This document shows positions 22,461-33,699 of a stretch of 64,000 nt of DNA, in pieces (position 1 is the stretch's first letter; the number at the start of each line of letters is the position of its first letter). The notes under the pieces were generated by a model. It was not told where the DNA came from, did no database searches, and was given only the letters and a program-made list of their open reading frames with translations. The position numbers and the translations under genes are program-made. The stretch is from the NCBI GenBank assembly GCA_947095535.1, contig OX352772.1, positions 213,939,620-214,003,619 on the forward strand, in the 5' to 3' direction. The stretch comes from Poecilobothrus nobilitatus. Lineage: Eukaryota; Arthropoda; Insecta; Diptera; Dolichopodidae.

Positions 22461-23299
22461 TTCATTCAAATTTGCTTAAAAACTAAATATGTATAAACTA
22501 TTATAGTAATAATAATATTGTAGTGTATAAGAATATAAACAATAAATTAATTAATTTTAATAAATTAAATTAAAAAATAAATTAATTTAAACACAAATAG
22601 AATTTATTTTTAAAATTAAATTGATTGCTATAACGACCTTAGCCTGTATTGACTGTCTGGTCTAATTATTTTTTAAAAAACAAAAATAATTAAAATAATA
22701 TTGTTTTCTTTTTTTACCTAAACATTCCACCAAAAATTTGTTAGTTATAAAAATTTAAGTTATTAACTATAATATCTACGTATAATCAATTATTATTTAT
22801 ATAATTACGTGTAAGTTTATATATTTTAAAAGTATTTATTTTTTTAAATTTTTTTAAATCTAAGCTCATAACTTTCACTTATTATCGTTGTATTAATATA
22901 TTGTGTATTTTAAAATAGACTTCAAGTTCTATTTTCGGTTTTAGAAAGTATAAATTCTAAAATTAATTTAATTAATTCTAGATTCTTCTTTGATTTCCGG
23001 TTTTATATAGTTGATTGGAGATTCATATTTCGCAATATTGGTTAATTCCTCAATTTGTGTTATAATCGGTTTAAATTTTCTTTTCTAAAGATTGTACTTG
23101 CTCTATTCATCCCGTCTTTAGTGATTTATATTTACTTTGTAGGCTTTTTAATTAAGTATGTGTTAGTTAAATCCTTCAAAACTTTTTCATTCATGACTAA
23201 TCCTAATATCTGCTATGAACTGAAATAAACTGAAATGAACTGAACTGGATCTATTGCTAGTATAACCTGAATTATTATTATGGACTATTTATATCTATT
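22461..23299 (-). other. AT-rich gap with possible N-terminus of the DUF8207-like gene
   Basis: 22461-22980 is almost pure A/T with no coding sense. 22990-23200 on the minus strand shows a decayed, basic coiled stretch starting MNEKVLKDLTNTYLI that could be the gene's beginning. If so, the AT-rich gap is an insertion. Confidence 0.35.
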
Positions 23300-23893
23300 T
23301 TATAGTTTAACAAATTCTTCAAATTTTCTTCTATATCGACCACTATTTAAGTCTTTATCCTTATCAATAAGTAAAAATCGGTAGTTATCTTTCCAAAAAT
23401 ATGAGCATAAATCTTTAAATTGATTGAAAGACATATCGGTATTAAATGATCATTGTAAATGTGCTTTAAATTTAAATGGTCTTGTTTAAATATGATTATA
23501 AAATGCGAAATTTCTCTTATTAAGTGTTTAGGAATTCTGGTATAAGATTGACATAAATAGAAACTACCGACATCGTTATGTCTCCCCACACAAAAATATG
23601 CGCGTATATTCTCTTGTTTGTCGCAAGCAAACATTATCAAAAATGAAAATTGAATTTGATAAGCTTCAGAAGGTCGGCATCGGCATTATTTGAATATTCA
23701 TTATATTTTATACTCTTGGTAGGTTCTATTACTTCTTTTAAAAATATATATTTTGGCTGATATAAAGACTTTGAATAGATATATATATATTTTGAAACTT
23801 TAATCTTTTGGATCTAAAAGCAGGGTTAGCATAACGTTAGTTTTACCGTAATTTGACGGTCCTATAAATAAACCCCGTATACTATCAGGGGTT
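23300..23893 (-). pseudogene. P1 packaging ATPase (FtsK/HerA-like), frameshifted
   Basis: The minus strand from 23893 gives PDSIRGLFIGPSNYGKTNVM, with a Walker A box GPSNYGKT, then a degenerate stretch. A second frame (23640-23347) has FACDKQENIRAYFCVGRHND, FYLCQSYTRIPKHLIRE and FKQDHLNLKHIYNDH. A third closes with LLIDKDKDLNSGRYRRKFEE and ends near 23300. The order matches insect Polinton packaging ATPases, which pump DNA into capsids. The Walker B region is lost in the frameshifted part near 23650. A LINE fragment begins 30 bases upstream of the coding start. Confidence 0.75.
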
Positions 23894-23922
23894 ACCATGT
23901 TTATTTTTCGTTATATATTTTA

Positions 23923-24200
23923 ATGTTAATTTCTGTAACATACCGAACGAAACGGTTGCAAAGGAATTTTTACGCCGTCCAGTGCTATCTTAGTTCAATT
24001 AAACCAGCAATCTTAGCCCTATGTGAAACGCAAGTCAGTAAACACAATAATAACTTTAATGTTACCGCCTACTCACTTATTTCACACTTCGTATCCAAAA
24101 TAGGTATCGCTGTCCATATAAAAAATGACATCGCTTTCAACACACTTCCAAAATCTAGCCCAACCTTCAGTAGTAAAGTAGGTACCTGGGCGTGGGAAAA
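23923..24200 (+). pseudogene. LZ-type LINE fragment: start of APE endonuclease
   Basis: The plus frame includes RNFYAVQCYLSSIKPAILAL then CETQVSKHNNNFNVTAYSLI and IAVHIKNDIAFNTLP. It is collinear with the endonuclease start of the LZ element at 43790-44010 (NFQSVEAHLHSDRPAILALS and onward). Only about 85 residues remain. The rest of such a LINE, from the RT onward, reappears at 34926-36015 on the far side of P2, so the two may be one LINE split by P2. Confidence 0.6.
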
Positions 24201-24320
24201 TAATTAAGTAAATTAGGCCAATGACCTGGCGCTTGTATAATTAGTTTGCGGAAAGTAGCTTCCGGAATTTTCGGATTTAGGGCGTGGGAAGCTTTTTTAA
24301 ACAAATATAGAAGGTCAACT
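24201..24320. other. Junction between LINE fragment and P2 terminal repeat
   Basis: This short stretch contains two copies of GGGCGTGGGAA (about 24187 and 24281). No gene is visible. The outer edge of the P2 terminal repeat falls near its right end, but no target-site duplication could be matched. Confidence 0.4.
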
Positions 24321-24690
24321 AGAAAATGTAGAATAAGTAACTGCAATAATGTAACAGGTGTTAGTATTTTCTTCGCGTGTAACATACATAGTATGTACAT
24401 ATAATTTGCAAAAACTTATTCTATTTTTTAATAAAAAGCTTTTACGGTGTGTTTGTAAATAATATAGAAGGTCAACTATAGATAATGTAGAACAAGTAAG
24501 TGCAATGATCTTAGATGATAGATGATCAATGATAGACCATTGTAAATAATAAGAATTTATCTTATTTTTTAATAAAAAGCTTTCATGATCAACCATGCAG
24601 ATATTGACTTTGTTATTCGGCGTTGTTATTAAGTAATTTAAAGTAAAGGTCGTATGTATAAAATCGTGAGGAAAAAAAAAAATTGTATTT
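24321..24690 (+). repeat. Left terminal inverted repeat of P2 (with tandem duplication)
   Basis: Two successive versions of a 150-bp block carry ATAGAAGGTCAACTA, an AATGTAGAA segment, GTGCAATGATC-type sequence and TATTTTTTAATAAAAAGCTT (24307-24440 and 24467-24585). They are followed by a unique inner part to about 24690. The inner part and the second block match 33700-33989 in inverse orientation. Confidence 0.7.
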
Positions 24691-25478
24691 AGAAATTTAT
24701 TGTTCTTTAATTGAAAAATAATTTGTTATAATATGATGTTGGAAACTACTATGTTTAATGCAAATTAAAATTTAATATAGAACAAGATTTATTATGATGT
24801 TTTAAATTCCTTTGTATTATGCAAAAATTTAATAACGAATTTCCAAAAATAAAACAAGGAAATTAAAAGGAATCATCGAATATGTTGTCCAAATGTAAAT
24901 AAAAATTTACAAAAATTTTCAATTGGCAATTACAAAGTTATTGCAAGAATAAAAAATCATATGTAGGTAATTGTTCAATTGGTGTATTTATCCATCATGT
25001 TATATCAATTTTATATTTAAGTTAATCTTAATAAGATTAGATTGGAATTTCAAGGACGATCAGAATATTATTTTTAAACTACTTTGTAATAATGCAAAAT
25101 AAAAATTTTAATTAACAAACAATCGATGTGAATACAATTTCTTGTCTTAGAAATACATTTCCTGATTGGTAACTGCTGATGTATTATGCAGATAGTCAAC
25201 AAACAGAATGGACAAATAAATAAAAGGAATTATCAAATAAGTTTAATATAAAATTTGTTAATAAAGATTTATATAACACCTTTTTAATTGGCTATTGGCT
25301 ATTGGCAAAGTTATTCCAAGAATGAATCTCATGTACGTAATTGTTTAATACATATTGTTAACTACATTGTGTTATGCAAATTGTATGTGTATATGTAACT
25401 AATAATGGGTATAAAAGGTAAGTTGTAAGGGTATACACTATCATTATAATATAAAAAACAAACAATAATAGAAGTACA
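24691..25478 (+). promoter_or_regulatory. P2 PolB upstream region with internal repeats and TATA-like box
   Basis: AT-rich and non-coding. Blocks resembling GGCAATTACAAAGTTATTGC plus AAGAAT and an ATGTA.GTAATTGTT motif occur near 24925-24980 and again near 25290-25345. A TATAAAAGG box lies at 25410-25418, about 60 bases before the PolB ATG, a plausible promoter position for a Polinton gene; this is inference from sequence alone. Confidence 0.35.
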
Positions 25479-28410
25479 ATGGCAAGAAAGGCAATTTTAG
25501 CTAAATATCTAGAAAAAGAATCGCCAAAATTTGAAATCTTAGAAGAAAAAAATCAAATAGCACGAAATTTTGGCGTAATGTCAAAGAAAATAACCTTTAA
25601 AATAAAGCCTTTCCAGATGAAGACAACATGCTTCTCTGGACAAAGAAAGGAATTAATCAAATTGTGGAATACTCCGTGAAAAATGTTGAACCGAATGACT
25701 TAATTGGAATGACGTTTATCGGAGAGAATTTCCAAACTCCAGGTTAGATAAACTTTAAGCTTGCAAGTTTCGTCAAATTTGAAGATGTCTGGGAGTTAAT
25801 AAGTAAAATTTTTCAAAGCAATTCGGAAGGCTTAAGCTATGAATCTTTTCAATTAACAACAACAACTGTTAGGTTGCCTAAGGGAAATGGACGCGCAAGA
25901 AGATATTTCACTTTTGAAGACGACAGTTTAAAACGTAAGGGAATCGTTAGAAAATGAGTATAGAATTGTTGTTATGATTTGTTATGATTTAGCAAATAAT
26001 AAAAATATTATTTTTAAGACGCGACTATTACTGCGAAAGGTGTAATGTAGGTTTTAGTAACCGAAATCGGCACAGATGTGAAAATACATGTATTTGCTGC
26101 CGACAATCTCCTGCATGTAATTCCATACCAACCAACATTTCTTGCAAAAACTGTAAACGGTCATTTCGAGCTGAAAAATGTTTTAGCAATCATAAAAATA
26201 ATACATGCCAAAAGATCCATAATTGTACAACTTGCTTAAAAATATATTTTACAAAATTTAGTTCACATAAATGTGATACGATTTTTTGCAAGAATTGCAA
26301 CAAAATGGTAGAAAGAAACCATTTTTGCTATATTAATGTAGACAGACTTCAACCAAAAACCAATGATTTTCTATTTTTATTTTACGATTTAGAGACAATG
26401 CAACAGAAAACATTACATCAGAAGCTTAATAAGGACGTAACATAGCACGAAGCAACCTTATGTGTTATATTTTCAAAATGTCATAGTTGTATTGCGGAAC
26501 AAAATTTACTTTTTTGTACCAAATGTGGTTTTAGAACAAAAGTTGTTGATTCAGATGTTATTTCGAAGTGCCCAAAAAGTTTAAGCAAGTAGTAGTAATA
26601 GCTCATAATGGTCTTAATAATAAATAATTATTTCATAAAAGTAATAAAACACCAAAATTAATAATGAGAGGTACAAAAATTATGCAAAAGCATCTAAATA
26701 ACATTAAATTTTTGGATTCATTAAATTATCTTCCTATGGCACTATCACAGCTTCTCAAAGCTTTTGATTTACCAGGTGATTTTAAAAAGGAATATTTTCC
26801 ATACTTATTTAACAAAACGGAAAATCAAAATTACGTTGGTCTGTTACCACCTATGGATTACTACAGTCCAGATACAATGTCAGCAGAAAACCGAAAAATA
26901 TTTTTAAATTGCTATGAACAAAATAAAAATACAGAATTTAATATGAAATTACGATTTTATAGAATATTGTAAAAACTATGTACTTATTTTAACGGAAGCA
27001 TGCATTAAATTTAGATATCTTCTACTGCAAGAAAATAATGTCTGCCGTTTTACTGAAGCTACAACCATAGCTTCAGCTTGCAATTTGGTTTTTCGAAGGA
27101 ACTTTTTAAAACCGGAAACTATAGGGTTAATACCTAAAAAGGTAATAATTATTAGTTTTATTTTAATATTTATAAAATATTTTTATATTTATATAATATA
27201 TTTTTATCTAGGTTACAGATTAACAGACATTCAATCAAGAATAGCACTGCAGTGGGTAATTTGGGAGGAAGATCAAAGAAATTACATTCATCACGCAGGA
27301 AAAGAAAAAAGAAGCAATCATAAATGGCATAAAGGTAGATGGGATTTGTGTAGAAACAAAGCAAATCTTTGAGTTTAATGGCTGTTATTTTCATGGACAT
27401 CCAAAATGCTATACACATAAAAGAGGTGAAATTATACGTGACAATGATGTTGATTTGAAAACACCGTAATGAGAGCAGAAAGATTAAGATCATTTGGATT
27501 CGAGGTAATTGAAATATAGGAGTGTGAATTCAGAACGCAGTTACAAGAAAAAGAAGAAATGGTATATCTAATGAATCATCCCATTTTAAAAAATATTCCT
27601 CTAAATCCGCGGAATGCTTTTTATGTTGGTCGAACTGGAAACTCCTATATGTATTATAAAGCAAAGGACAATGAAAAAATAAAATACATTGATATTTGCT
27701 CGTTATATCTATATGTGTACAAATATGGAAAGTTTCCAGTAGAACATCCTGAAATTTTGGTGAGAAATGAAGTATATTCTAAAGTTAATATTGAAGATAT
27801 TAATGGTTTAATAAATGAAATATACTTCCACCATGCAATTTGTTGCATTCTGTTCTTCTAATAAAGCAGAATAATAAACTGATGTTTACACCTACAACCT
27901 GCAGTAATAAAGGGTTCCAAGATGAATATTTTCATTCGGATAGAGAAAGGGTTTTAACAGGAACTTGGGTTATTGACAAAGTAATAAAAGGAATAAAAAA
28001 CGGGTATTAAATAATTGAAATCCAGGAAATCTGGAAATACAAGGTACAACAATATGACAAAATCTTGGGCGAGCATGGATTATTTACAGAAATGATGGAC
28101 AAGTTTCTTAAAATAAAACAAGAAGCTTCAGGATGGCCTAAAGAATGCTCATCAGAACATTCTAAAAAAGAATATAGAGAAAATTTTTAACAAAGAAAAC
28201 AATTAGATTATTTTATTTATTAGATTATGAAAATATTCAAAAAAATGGTGGAAGAAGATCTTACAGTAAGCTCATATTAAACTCATTTTGGAGTAAGTTT
28301 GGGCAAAGCGAGAATCAGACAAAAACTGAAACAATAAAAAGCCCTGTTAACTTTTACTCTATATTGACAGACGCCAATAAAAATACAATGTTTTATATAT
28401 TATATAAAAT
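25479..28410 (+). pseudogene. P2 protein-primed DNA polymerase B, degraded
   Basis: This starts at ATG 25479 after a TATA-like box. The N-terminal part ends in FQLTTTTVRLPKGNGRARRY then FTFEDDSLKRKGIV. A Cys-rich region follows (26010-26340: CERC, CICC, CKNC, CTTC, CKNC pairs), then the exonuclease motif FYDLETM (about 26385). Further on come KFLDSLNYLPMALSQLLKAF, FRRNFLKPETIGL, a GYRLTDIQSRIALQW segment, EFNGCYFHGHPKCYTHKR, polymerase motif DICSLYLYVYKYGKFP (about 27690) and a KXFG-type segment SLGKARIRQ near 28300. It breaks off before the YxDTDS motif. The enzyme replicates Polinton DNA; many stops (for example near 26445, 27519, 28010) rule out activity. A 69-base AT-rich in-frame insert sits at 27142-27210. 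Confidence 0.8.
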
Positions 28411-28604
28411 ATGTCTTATAAATACAAGGTCCAGCGTGACTTTGTGGGTATTATAGGAAAATCATGAGTAAAGCGATTGTTGAATTACAGTTTATTATTG
28501 GTAATAATAACCAATACTTCACGAGATAGCTTTCATGTACTACATGTTTTCAAACCGCCGAAAGAAGAATTATGATTAAGATTTATCTAAGCATATCAAT
28601 ACTA
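28411..28604. other. Intergenic stretch between P2 PolB and capsid block
   Basis: No clear gene. The PolB C-terminus should lie here, but the polymerase motif with two Asp is not visible, so it has been deleted or has decayed beyond recognition. Confidence 0.4.
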
Positions 28605-28915
28605 CTTGCTTACTGAAGAGTTTCGGTAGTATCGTAGAACGAAATATTTGCTAAATTTATATTTTTAAAATTAAAATAGCTTTTCCAGGCATAATAATGA
28701 TAGTATCCATTAGTTGATATGTAATTTGTATCTGAGTAACCAAATAATTTCAAATGAACACTCATTTGATAAGCGGTGGAAAACAATATGGTGGAAATAA
28801 TTTTTAATTTATTTAAATTAAAAATAAAAAATAAAACTTTTACTGAAGATTTTCTGTAGTATTGTAGAACGAAACATTTCCTAAATTTATATCCTTACAA
28901 TAATTTTACATTTTT
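28605..28915 (-). pseudogene. Unidentified P2 gene remnant with a duplicated C-terminal segment
   Basis: The minus frame 28795-28605 has no ATG but reads as protein (FGYSDTNYISTNGYYHYYAW, then FKNINLANISFYDTTETLQ before a stop). Upstream at 28915-28846 a nearly identical end occurs (INLGNVSFYNTTENLQ). The two segments are about 240 bases apart, so a stretch was duplicated. I do not recognise the family. The location downstream of the capsid gene suggests a P2 late gene, such as a spike or protease position, but that is a guess. Confidence 0.35.
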
Positions 28916-29051
28916 ATTTTATTTCAGCGATTTTATTTTTAACGATCGCTTTTATTTTTAACGACAAATATTGTATTGTTATCGTCTGTACAGAACGATA
29001 AATCTACCAGATCACAGGCCATTTTGAAATGAATAGATATGATTCATTAAA

Positions 29052-30372
29052 CTTCTTTTTATATGTTCACATAGACGTTACGATTTTTATCAATTATCTA
29101 TATTGACATCGAATTTGCAAACACAATACAATTAGTTAATGTTGAAGTTAATGGAGAGCTGAGTCTTGCTTCAATCTTTACCACTCCCTAGTTTAATACA
29201 TCCTGACATGTATCAGTTCCGAAGCCGTCTGGTGATAAATAAGAAGCTAGTATTGTATAAGTGTTCGAAAAAAGTTCTTTTGAAATTTGATGTCCTCCAT
29301 CAGAGTGATATATGCCTGTTCCACTGAATAATGATAAATATGCATAAGAATTACAAAGATTATTCAATGTAAAACTTGTTTCAATTGCAGAGTTTGGTGT
29401 AGGCACTCCATTCACATATAATTGAAATTGTGTGAGATTTTGATGATCGAAATGGTATGGATTTTTTGATCTTTTATCATTAAAATTTTCATTATTAACC
29501 ATACAAAATACAAAAGCTTTTGGTTTTTTTCCTATAAATATATTACCCATTGATATGTTAGAAATGTTAGCTGGAATTGTAAATGTTTTAATTTCACTTC
29601 TCGTATAAAAATATTTCGTGTTAGCCTTTTCCAGTACAGTATTGTGTGCTATCAATATGCTAGGCTTAATTGTTAAATGTTTCATGTATAATGCAGCATC
29701 GAGAATTTTTAAGTAACTTTCATCGTTATTGTTAAAGAAAATATAAAAATCTTGTTTCTCTAATGCTAAAGAAATTCAAATGTCAACATTATTTAACAGG
29801 AATTTGGAAGTATTGAAGAAATCTAAATGTAATTTTCCCATTAATTCTAGTATTGCAGAATTATTGTATGAGTTTTGTCTTGATTTAGAACCAGAATTGT
29901 TGAAATCATTTACATTTGGTTTATCCAATTCTCAACCAGATGCTTCCAGATGTGTTTGACTGGAATCTGTAGCATAATTTAGTAAAGTAGTTAAGTATGC
30001 TTTATGGTGTATGGAATCTGAAGTAATGATGTTTTCTCCGTTTAGAGTTACATTACATTGTTTAATTAAAGAGTGTAATAAATTATGTACAACACTCGGC
30101 TGGGGAGTTGCCTTTGCCTCAGTTCCGGTTCCTACTTTATCGTTTGCACCCCAAACTGATCCATCTTTTTTTAATATTTGAACTTTAAAATTTATGTATG
30201 TTGAGGATAAATCTCGATATGTATCTCCATTCCCAGGCGAAACAAATTCAATGGTTGACGGCGATGCCTCTAAAGAAGCTAAAGGATTGTATGCTATCAC
30301 TTCTGAACGCAAAATACTTGTTTGAACATTTAATGACGCAAAAAGATCAAGTTCAGATTTCATACATTCCAT
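29052..30372 (-). pseudogene. P2 major capsid protein, F54H12.2-like (hexon type)
   Basis: This starts at ATG 30372. MECMKSELDLFASLNVQTSI is the hallmark N-terminus of the F54H12.2-like family, followed by STIEFVSPGNGDTYRDLSST, VVHNLLHSLIKQCNVTLNGE and HKAYLTTLLNYATDS. The second half (29685-29188) has LKHLTIKPSILIAHN-like sequence, YFYTRSEIKTFTIPANISNI, NPYHFDHQNLTQFQLYVNG and DGFGTDTCQDVLN. A decayed end carries IDKNRNVYVN near 29075. In Polintons and adintoviruses this double-jelly-roll protein builds the capsid. In-frame stops occur near 29933 and 29779 and around 29188. A short frame starting ATG at about 29028 follows. Confidence 0.85.
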
Positions 30373-30374
30373 TT

Positions 30375-30735
30375 TTAATTGAATATATCGGAGATTTTAC
30401 TTTGCATTATCATAGAAAAAACTGCTCTTGTTTTTATAGCTATTTGTCTTTTTATAGCTGTTTGCCTTCCACCATACATCGAATGCAGTTGGTTAACTAC
30501 TGATAGCCGTAAATTTTTTGTGCCACCTTTACTTTCATCAATTACAGCTTCTTTTATGTTTGTACCAGATGCTATATCATTAAAAATATTTTTACTTGTG
30601 TTCACAGCCTCTTTTTTTATTGTCGCAACCTGATGTAAAAACTGGCTTTAAGTAACGAATTAAGCTTCCGAATATATTTCCAAAACCACGACCTCTTTGT
30701 ATAGCTGGATAAGATAATCAATGGTTTTAAAGTGT
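30375..30735 (-). pseudogene. P2 small basic core-type protein
   Basis: Two minus frames join: an upstream part with LKPLIILS, a YPAIQRGRGFGNIFGSLIRY segment and LKPVFTSG (30735-30650), and 30605-30375 with KNIFNDIASGTNIKEAVIDE and a basic SMYGGRQTAIKRQIAIKTR tail. This is the usual small Gly/Arg-containing protein directly preceding the F54H12.2-like capsid gene; P3 has the same at 60115-60515. A DNA-associated core role is an inference from basic composition and position. A frameshift near 30625 separates the parts. It ends 3 bases before the capsid ATG. Confidence 0.7.
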
Positions 30736-30739
30736 AATA

Positions 30740-31334
30740 CAGTTTTTGTTGGATGGTAACTGGTGTCTTCTTTTCTTCAGGGGATGGTCCAACAACGGTA
30801 ATTATATCACCACTTGGTGTTTCAAACATTCGACAATCAGACAATCTTAGTGATGGTCTTTCGACTAATTTTTCATCATTCAACATTTCAGTTTTAGCTA
30901 ATTTTTTAAATGAATTTTCATCATCCAAATCATAATGTGTTAAATCGATATTCATACTTGAATGTTGTTTTTTAGGATCATATTCAAACACATCATCAGT
31001 AACTAATGGTACAAAATCTGTCTGTGCTGATGTTGATTTGTTTTAGGTAATTAAGTTTCTGTATATGCATTTCGTTTAGAAAAGAATTTTGTTTAAGTGC
31101 CTGTATCAAATGTAAGATTATTAGGCTTTTCTGGTAATTATTTTGCGTGTCTTTTGTTAATACCATATTTGAGGAGATTTTGACGATATAAGTACCATTT
31201 TTGCAATGGCTTTCATTTTTTATCATATAAAACTTTTGCATTTTTTGATCTAATGAATCCAAGTTTTTATCATCTTGAAATAATTTACTAAATTTTGAAA
31301 ATATTTCAGGTAACATAACAATCATTCGCTGCAT
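30740..31334 (-). pseudogene. P2 virion-associated protein of unknown function
   Basis: The first frame (31334-30996) starts MQRMIVMLPEIFSKFSKL and has a KNLDSLDQKMQKFYMIKNES helix that matches a decayed frame in P3 (63711-63566: ELNELDKNMKKILLDKH). The second (from about 31018 to 30740) has FEYDPKKQHSSMN, THYDLDDENSFKKL and TPSGDIITVVGPSPEEKKTP. The junction is a frameshift near 31018. Conservation in two Polinton copies indicates a real gene. It lies between the hydrophobic C-terminus protein and the core gene, so a structural or scaffolding role is plausible but unproven. Confidence 0.55.
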
Positions 31335-31643
31335 TGTGTCTTACTGAGCAATTTTCCTATTACACCAGATAATATAGTTCCGATTAAAGGTGGTAAAAAT
31401 CCACCATGTTGAACTAATGGCTTTTACACTTTTCTTTGCACAGGCTAAACATATAAATTGCTTTTTATGTTTTTTTAATTTTGCTTTTTGTGCTTGTGAA
31501 ATTTTATTATTGCCATTTAATATATTGATTGCAATTTCAGCAATAGTTTTTATAATATCATCATCACAATATTTAGGAATATTTTCACGAAATTTCTTGT
31601 TGTTGCATGTATTATTATGTTCGTGTTTCTTCATTCGTTTCAT
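31332..31643 (-). pseudogene. P2 small basic protein with hydrophobic C-terminus
   Basis: The frame from ATG 31643 has a Lys/Asn-rich start, KYCDDDIIKTIAEIAINIL, NGNNKISQAQKAKLKKHKKQ and FICLACAKKSVK. After a shift near 31420 the other frame reads LVQHGGFLPPLIGTILSGVI to about 31332. This basic helix plus Gly-Gly-Phe-Leu-Pro hydrophobic tail is a standard small Polinton virion protein. P3 carries its homologue at the window edge (63796-64000). A membrane-active or internal capsid role (like adenovirus internal proteins) is an analogy only. Confidence 0.65.
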
Positions 31644-31839
31644 ACTTTTGACAGTTGTTCAAATCACCCGTATCACAGAAGCATATACAATATTCTTTTG
31701 AAAAAATATTAATTCTAATACGAAATAAATCGTTAATGTGTTAAGTCTAATACAATATAACCATGTGGACTTGAGGTTGATTCATTATATACCCCCTGGA
31801 AACCTTTTATATTTTCTGGATATAATTCTAGCAAGAGAA

Positions 31840-32335
31840 AAAAATCTGTGATTTGTCTCGAGGGTTTTTGAAAAGCACTAAATATTTAAAATTTAATGAA
31901 ATATCTCGGGAGAATTTTCCCTGATGATAAACGTTTTGCATTAATAATATAATAGATAAATTGTGGTGATGCTAACCTTTAGTAAAAAGTTCAAATACGT
32001 GTTTATTTGTAGAATCTAAGATTAAATCATCTAAAACAATTAAAGAAGGTTTATTTTCTCCAAGCTCTTCAGGAATTCTGTTATAAAAATCTATATCAGG
32101 AAAATTTATACTTGTTGGAACAGCAAACATTTCTGGGTTACATCATTTTATTTTTTTAATTTTTGGTTGTATCAATCTGTTAATATTTTTAATTAAGTTA
32201 CATACAAATGTTGTTTTTCCACATCCAGATGGTTCCGCAACCATTGTTGTAAATGGATGATTAAAATATATTATTATCGGTTCGCGTTTTAAAGGTCATT
32301 GAAAGGTAATTAAATTTGTTCTACAAATATAGGCT
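31840..32335 (-). pseudogene. P2 packaging ATPase (FtsK/HerA-like)
   Basis: One minus frame, broken only by three internal stops, reads NHPFTTMVAEPSGCGKTTFV (Walker A; the usual first Gly is Glu), NPEMFAVPTS, INFPDIDFYNRIPEELGENK, PSLIVLDDLI (Walker B), STNKHVFELFTKG, NLSIILLMQNVYHQGKFSRD and YLVLFKNPRDKSQI. This is the Polinton packaging ATPase of the F54H12.2-capsid lineage, distinct from the P1 ATPase. Stops lie near 32320 and 32193 (TGA) and near 31980 (TAG). A weak trace of the C-terminus continues to about 31720. The gene diverges from the integrase region to its right. Confidence 0.8.
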
Positions 32336-32423
32336 TTTCCAATTTGAGTGAAATGATTTCTTTTAAAAAAAAACACACTAATTATTAAGGAAATTCAAAT
32401 ATTTTTTATTCTCATTTTAAAAG

Positions 32424-32712
32424 ATGAAGGTGAAAGAAGTGGAAGAATTTTTAAAATCATATTCCTCTGCCTTATTAAATGAGCATAATGAGCAGTGTAT
32501 TTTTCACATGTAGAAATACATTAAAGATTTTTCAACAACAAAAAAATTTACGTCAATATACGGAACTCATTTTGCTCTTTGCCCTTGGGCTTACGATAGC
32601 TCGTCATCTGGACCGGATACATGTAACTGTTGCTCTATAGAAAATTATAAAATATAATTGGAAAATCTGATTAAATGGCACAAGCATAATGTCAAGGGCC
32701 AAATATTAGAGG
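32424..32712 (+). pseudogene. Decayed open frame upstream of integrase, unrecognised
   Basis: The plus frame from ATG 32424 reads MKVKEVEEFLKSYSSALLNE, then after a stop FSTTKKFTSIYGTHFALCPW and a Cys cluster GPDTCNCCSI. It ends near 32700. I do not recognise it. It could be the N-terminus of the integrase gene or a separate P2 gene. Confidence 0.3.
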
Positions 32713-32713
32713 A

Positions 32714-33524
32714 AAGTAGAGAAAGGATATGCAAAGTATAACAAAGGAAATAAATATTTATTAACTGTAATAGAGATCTTTTCGAAGTATGCTTATGCTG
32801 AGCCAATTAAAACTAAAAATGCTAATAATGTTTTACTGAGCATGCAAAACATTTTCAAATGTGCTGGAACGCTCCCAAAAAAAATTCAATCTGATCAAGG
32901 TAAAGAGTTTTTTAACAAAGAATTTAGAAAACTTATGGAAATGAAAAAACTTAATCATTATCATACATATTCTGAAATGAAAGCATCCATAGTAGAACGT
33001 TTTAACCGTACTCTAAAAATTCCATGTGGAAGCAGTGTAGTTTTTAGGGTAATTATAAATGGATATCCATTTTACCCTCACTTATTGATAACTACAGCTC
33101 AACATAGCATCGTACAATTAAGCTTCAACCTAAAAAAGTTACAAAAGCAAACGAGAAATATATTTTGAAGAACATTTACATGCAACCGAAATTTTATCAG
33201 AAAGCAAAATACAAAGTTGGAGATTATGTACGCATAAGTAAATACAAAAAAGATTTTGCAAAAGGTGATCAACCAAACTGGTCAACAGAAATATTTAGAA
33301 TTAAAGAAGTAAAACGCACAGATCCAATTACTTACAACTTACTTGATTATACAAAAAGAGCGATTTCAGGTTCTTTTTACGAGTCTGAACTTACTCGAGT
33401 CAAAAATCCTGACACTTTTCTTGTTGAAAAAATATTGAAAAGAAAAGAAAATCAGGTTTTTGTTAAATGGTTAGGTTTTGATAAAGATCATAATTTTTGG
33501 GTATATAAAAACGATATTATATGA
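32714..33524 (+). pseudogene. P2 retroviral-type integrase with chromodomain
   Basis: The frame opens at YAKYNKGNKYLLTVIEIFSK inside the integrase core. Catalytic Asp is in IQSDQGKEFFNKEF and catalytic Glu in SEMKASIVERFNRTL (about 33 residues apart by my count); the first catalytic Asp is not seen. After shifts near 33025 and 33170, the frame 33165-33524 holds YKVGDYVRISKYKKDF, PNWSTEIFRIKEVKRTDPIT, ISGSFYESELTRVK and a terminal chromodomain, LVEKILKRKENQVFVKWLGF followed by DKDHNFWV. This is the standard Polinton integrase, which joins element ends to host DNA with a 6-bp duplication. The stop lies about 175 bases before the P2 right terminal repeat. Confidence 0.85.
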
Positions 33525-33699
33525 AACTTAATTAACTTTTTTTTTATTTTTACAATTCTTTATTACAATTTTTTTTGCACATTTAGTTTTCAATACTCAA
33601 ATTAGCACAATCCAAAGTAATTTGCAAGAACATAATAAATCTTGTCTATATCTAAATTTTTTTTCAAATTATTTTTCAATTAAACATAACAATTAATCA

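Noticed and set aside
30198..30935. Plus-strand frames opposite the P2 capsid and core genes
   Set aside because: Antisense to recognised capsid and core motifs; composition shows no family.
29932..32330. TGA codons at positions where Trp fits in P2/P3 genes (29932, 32320, 32193, 59653), suggesting UGA could encode Trp
   Set aside because: The same genes also have TAA and TAG stops plus frameshifts, and elsewhere use TGG for Trp. TGG to TGA changes are expected in a decaying AT-rich pseudogene.
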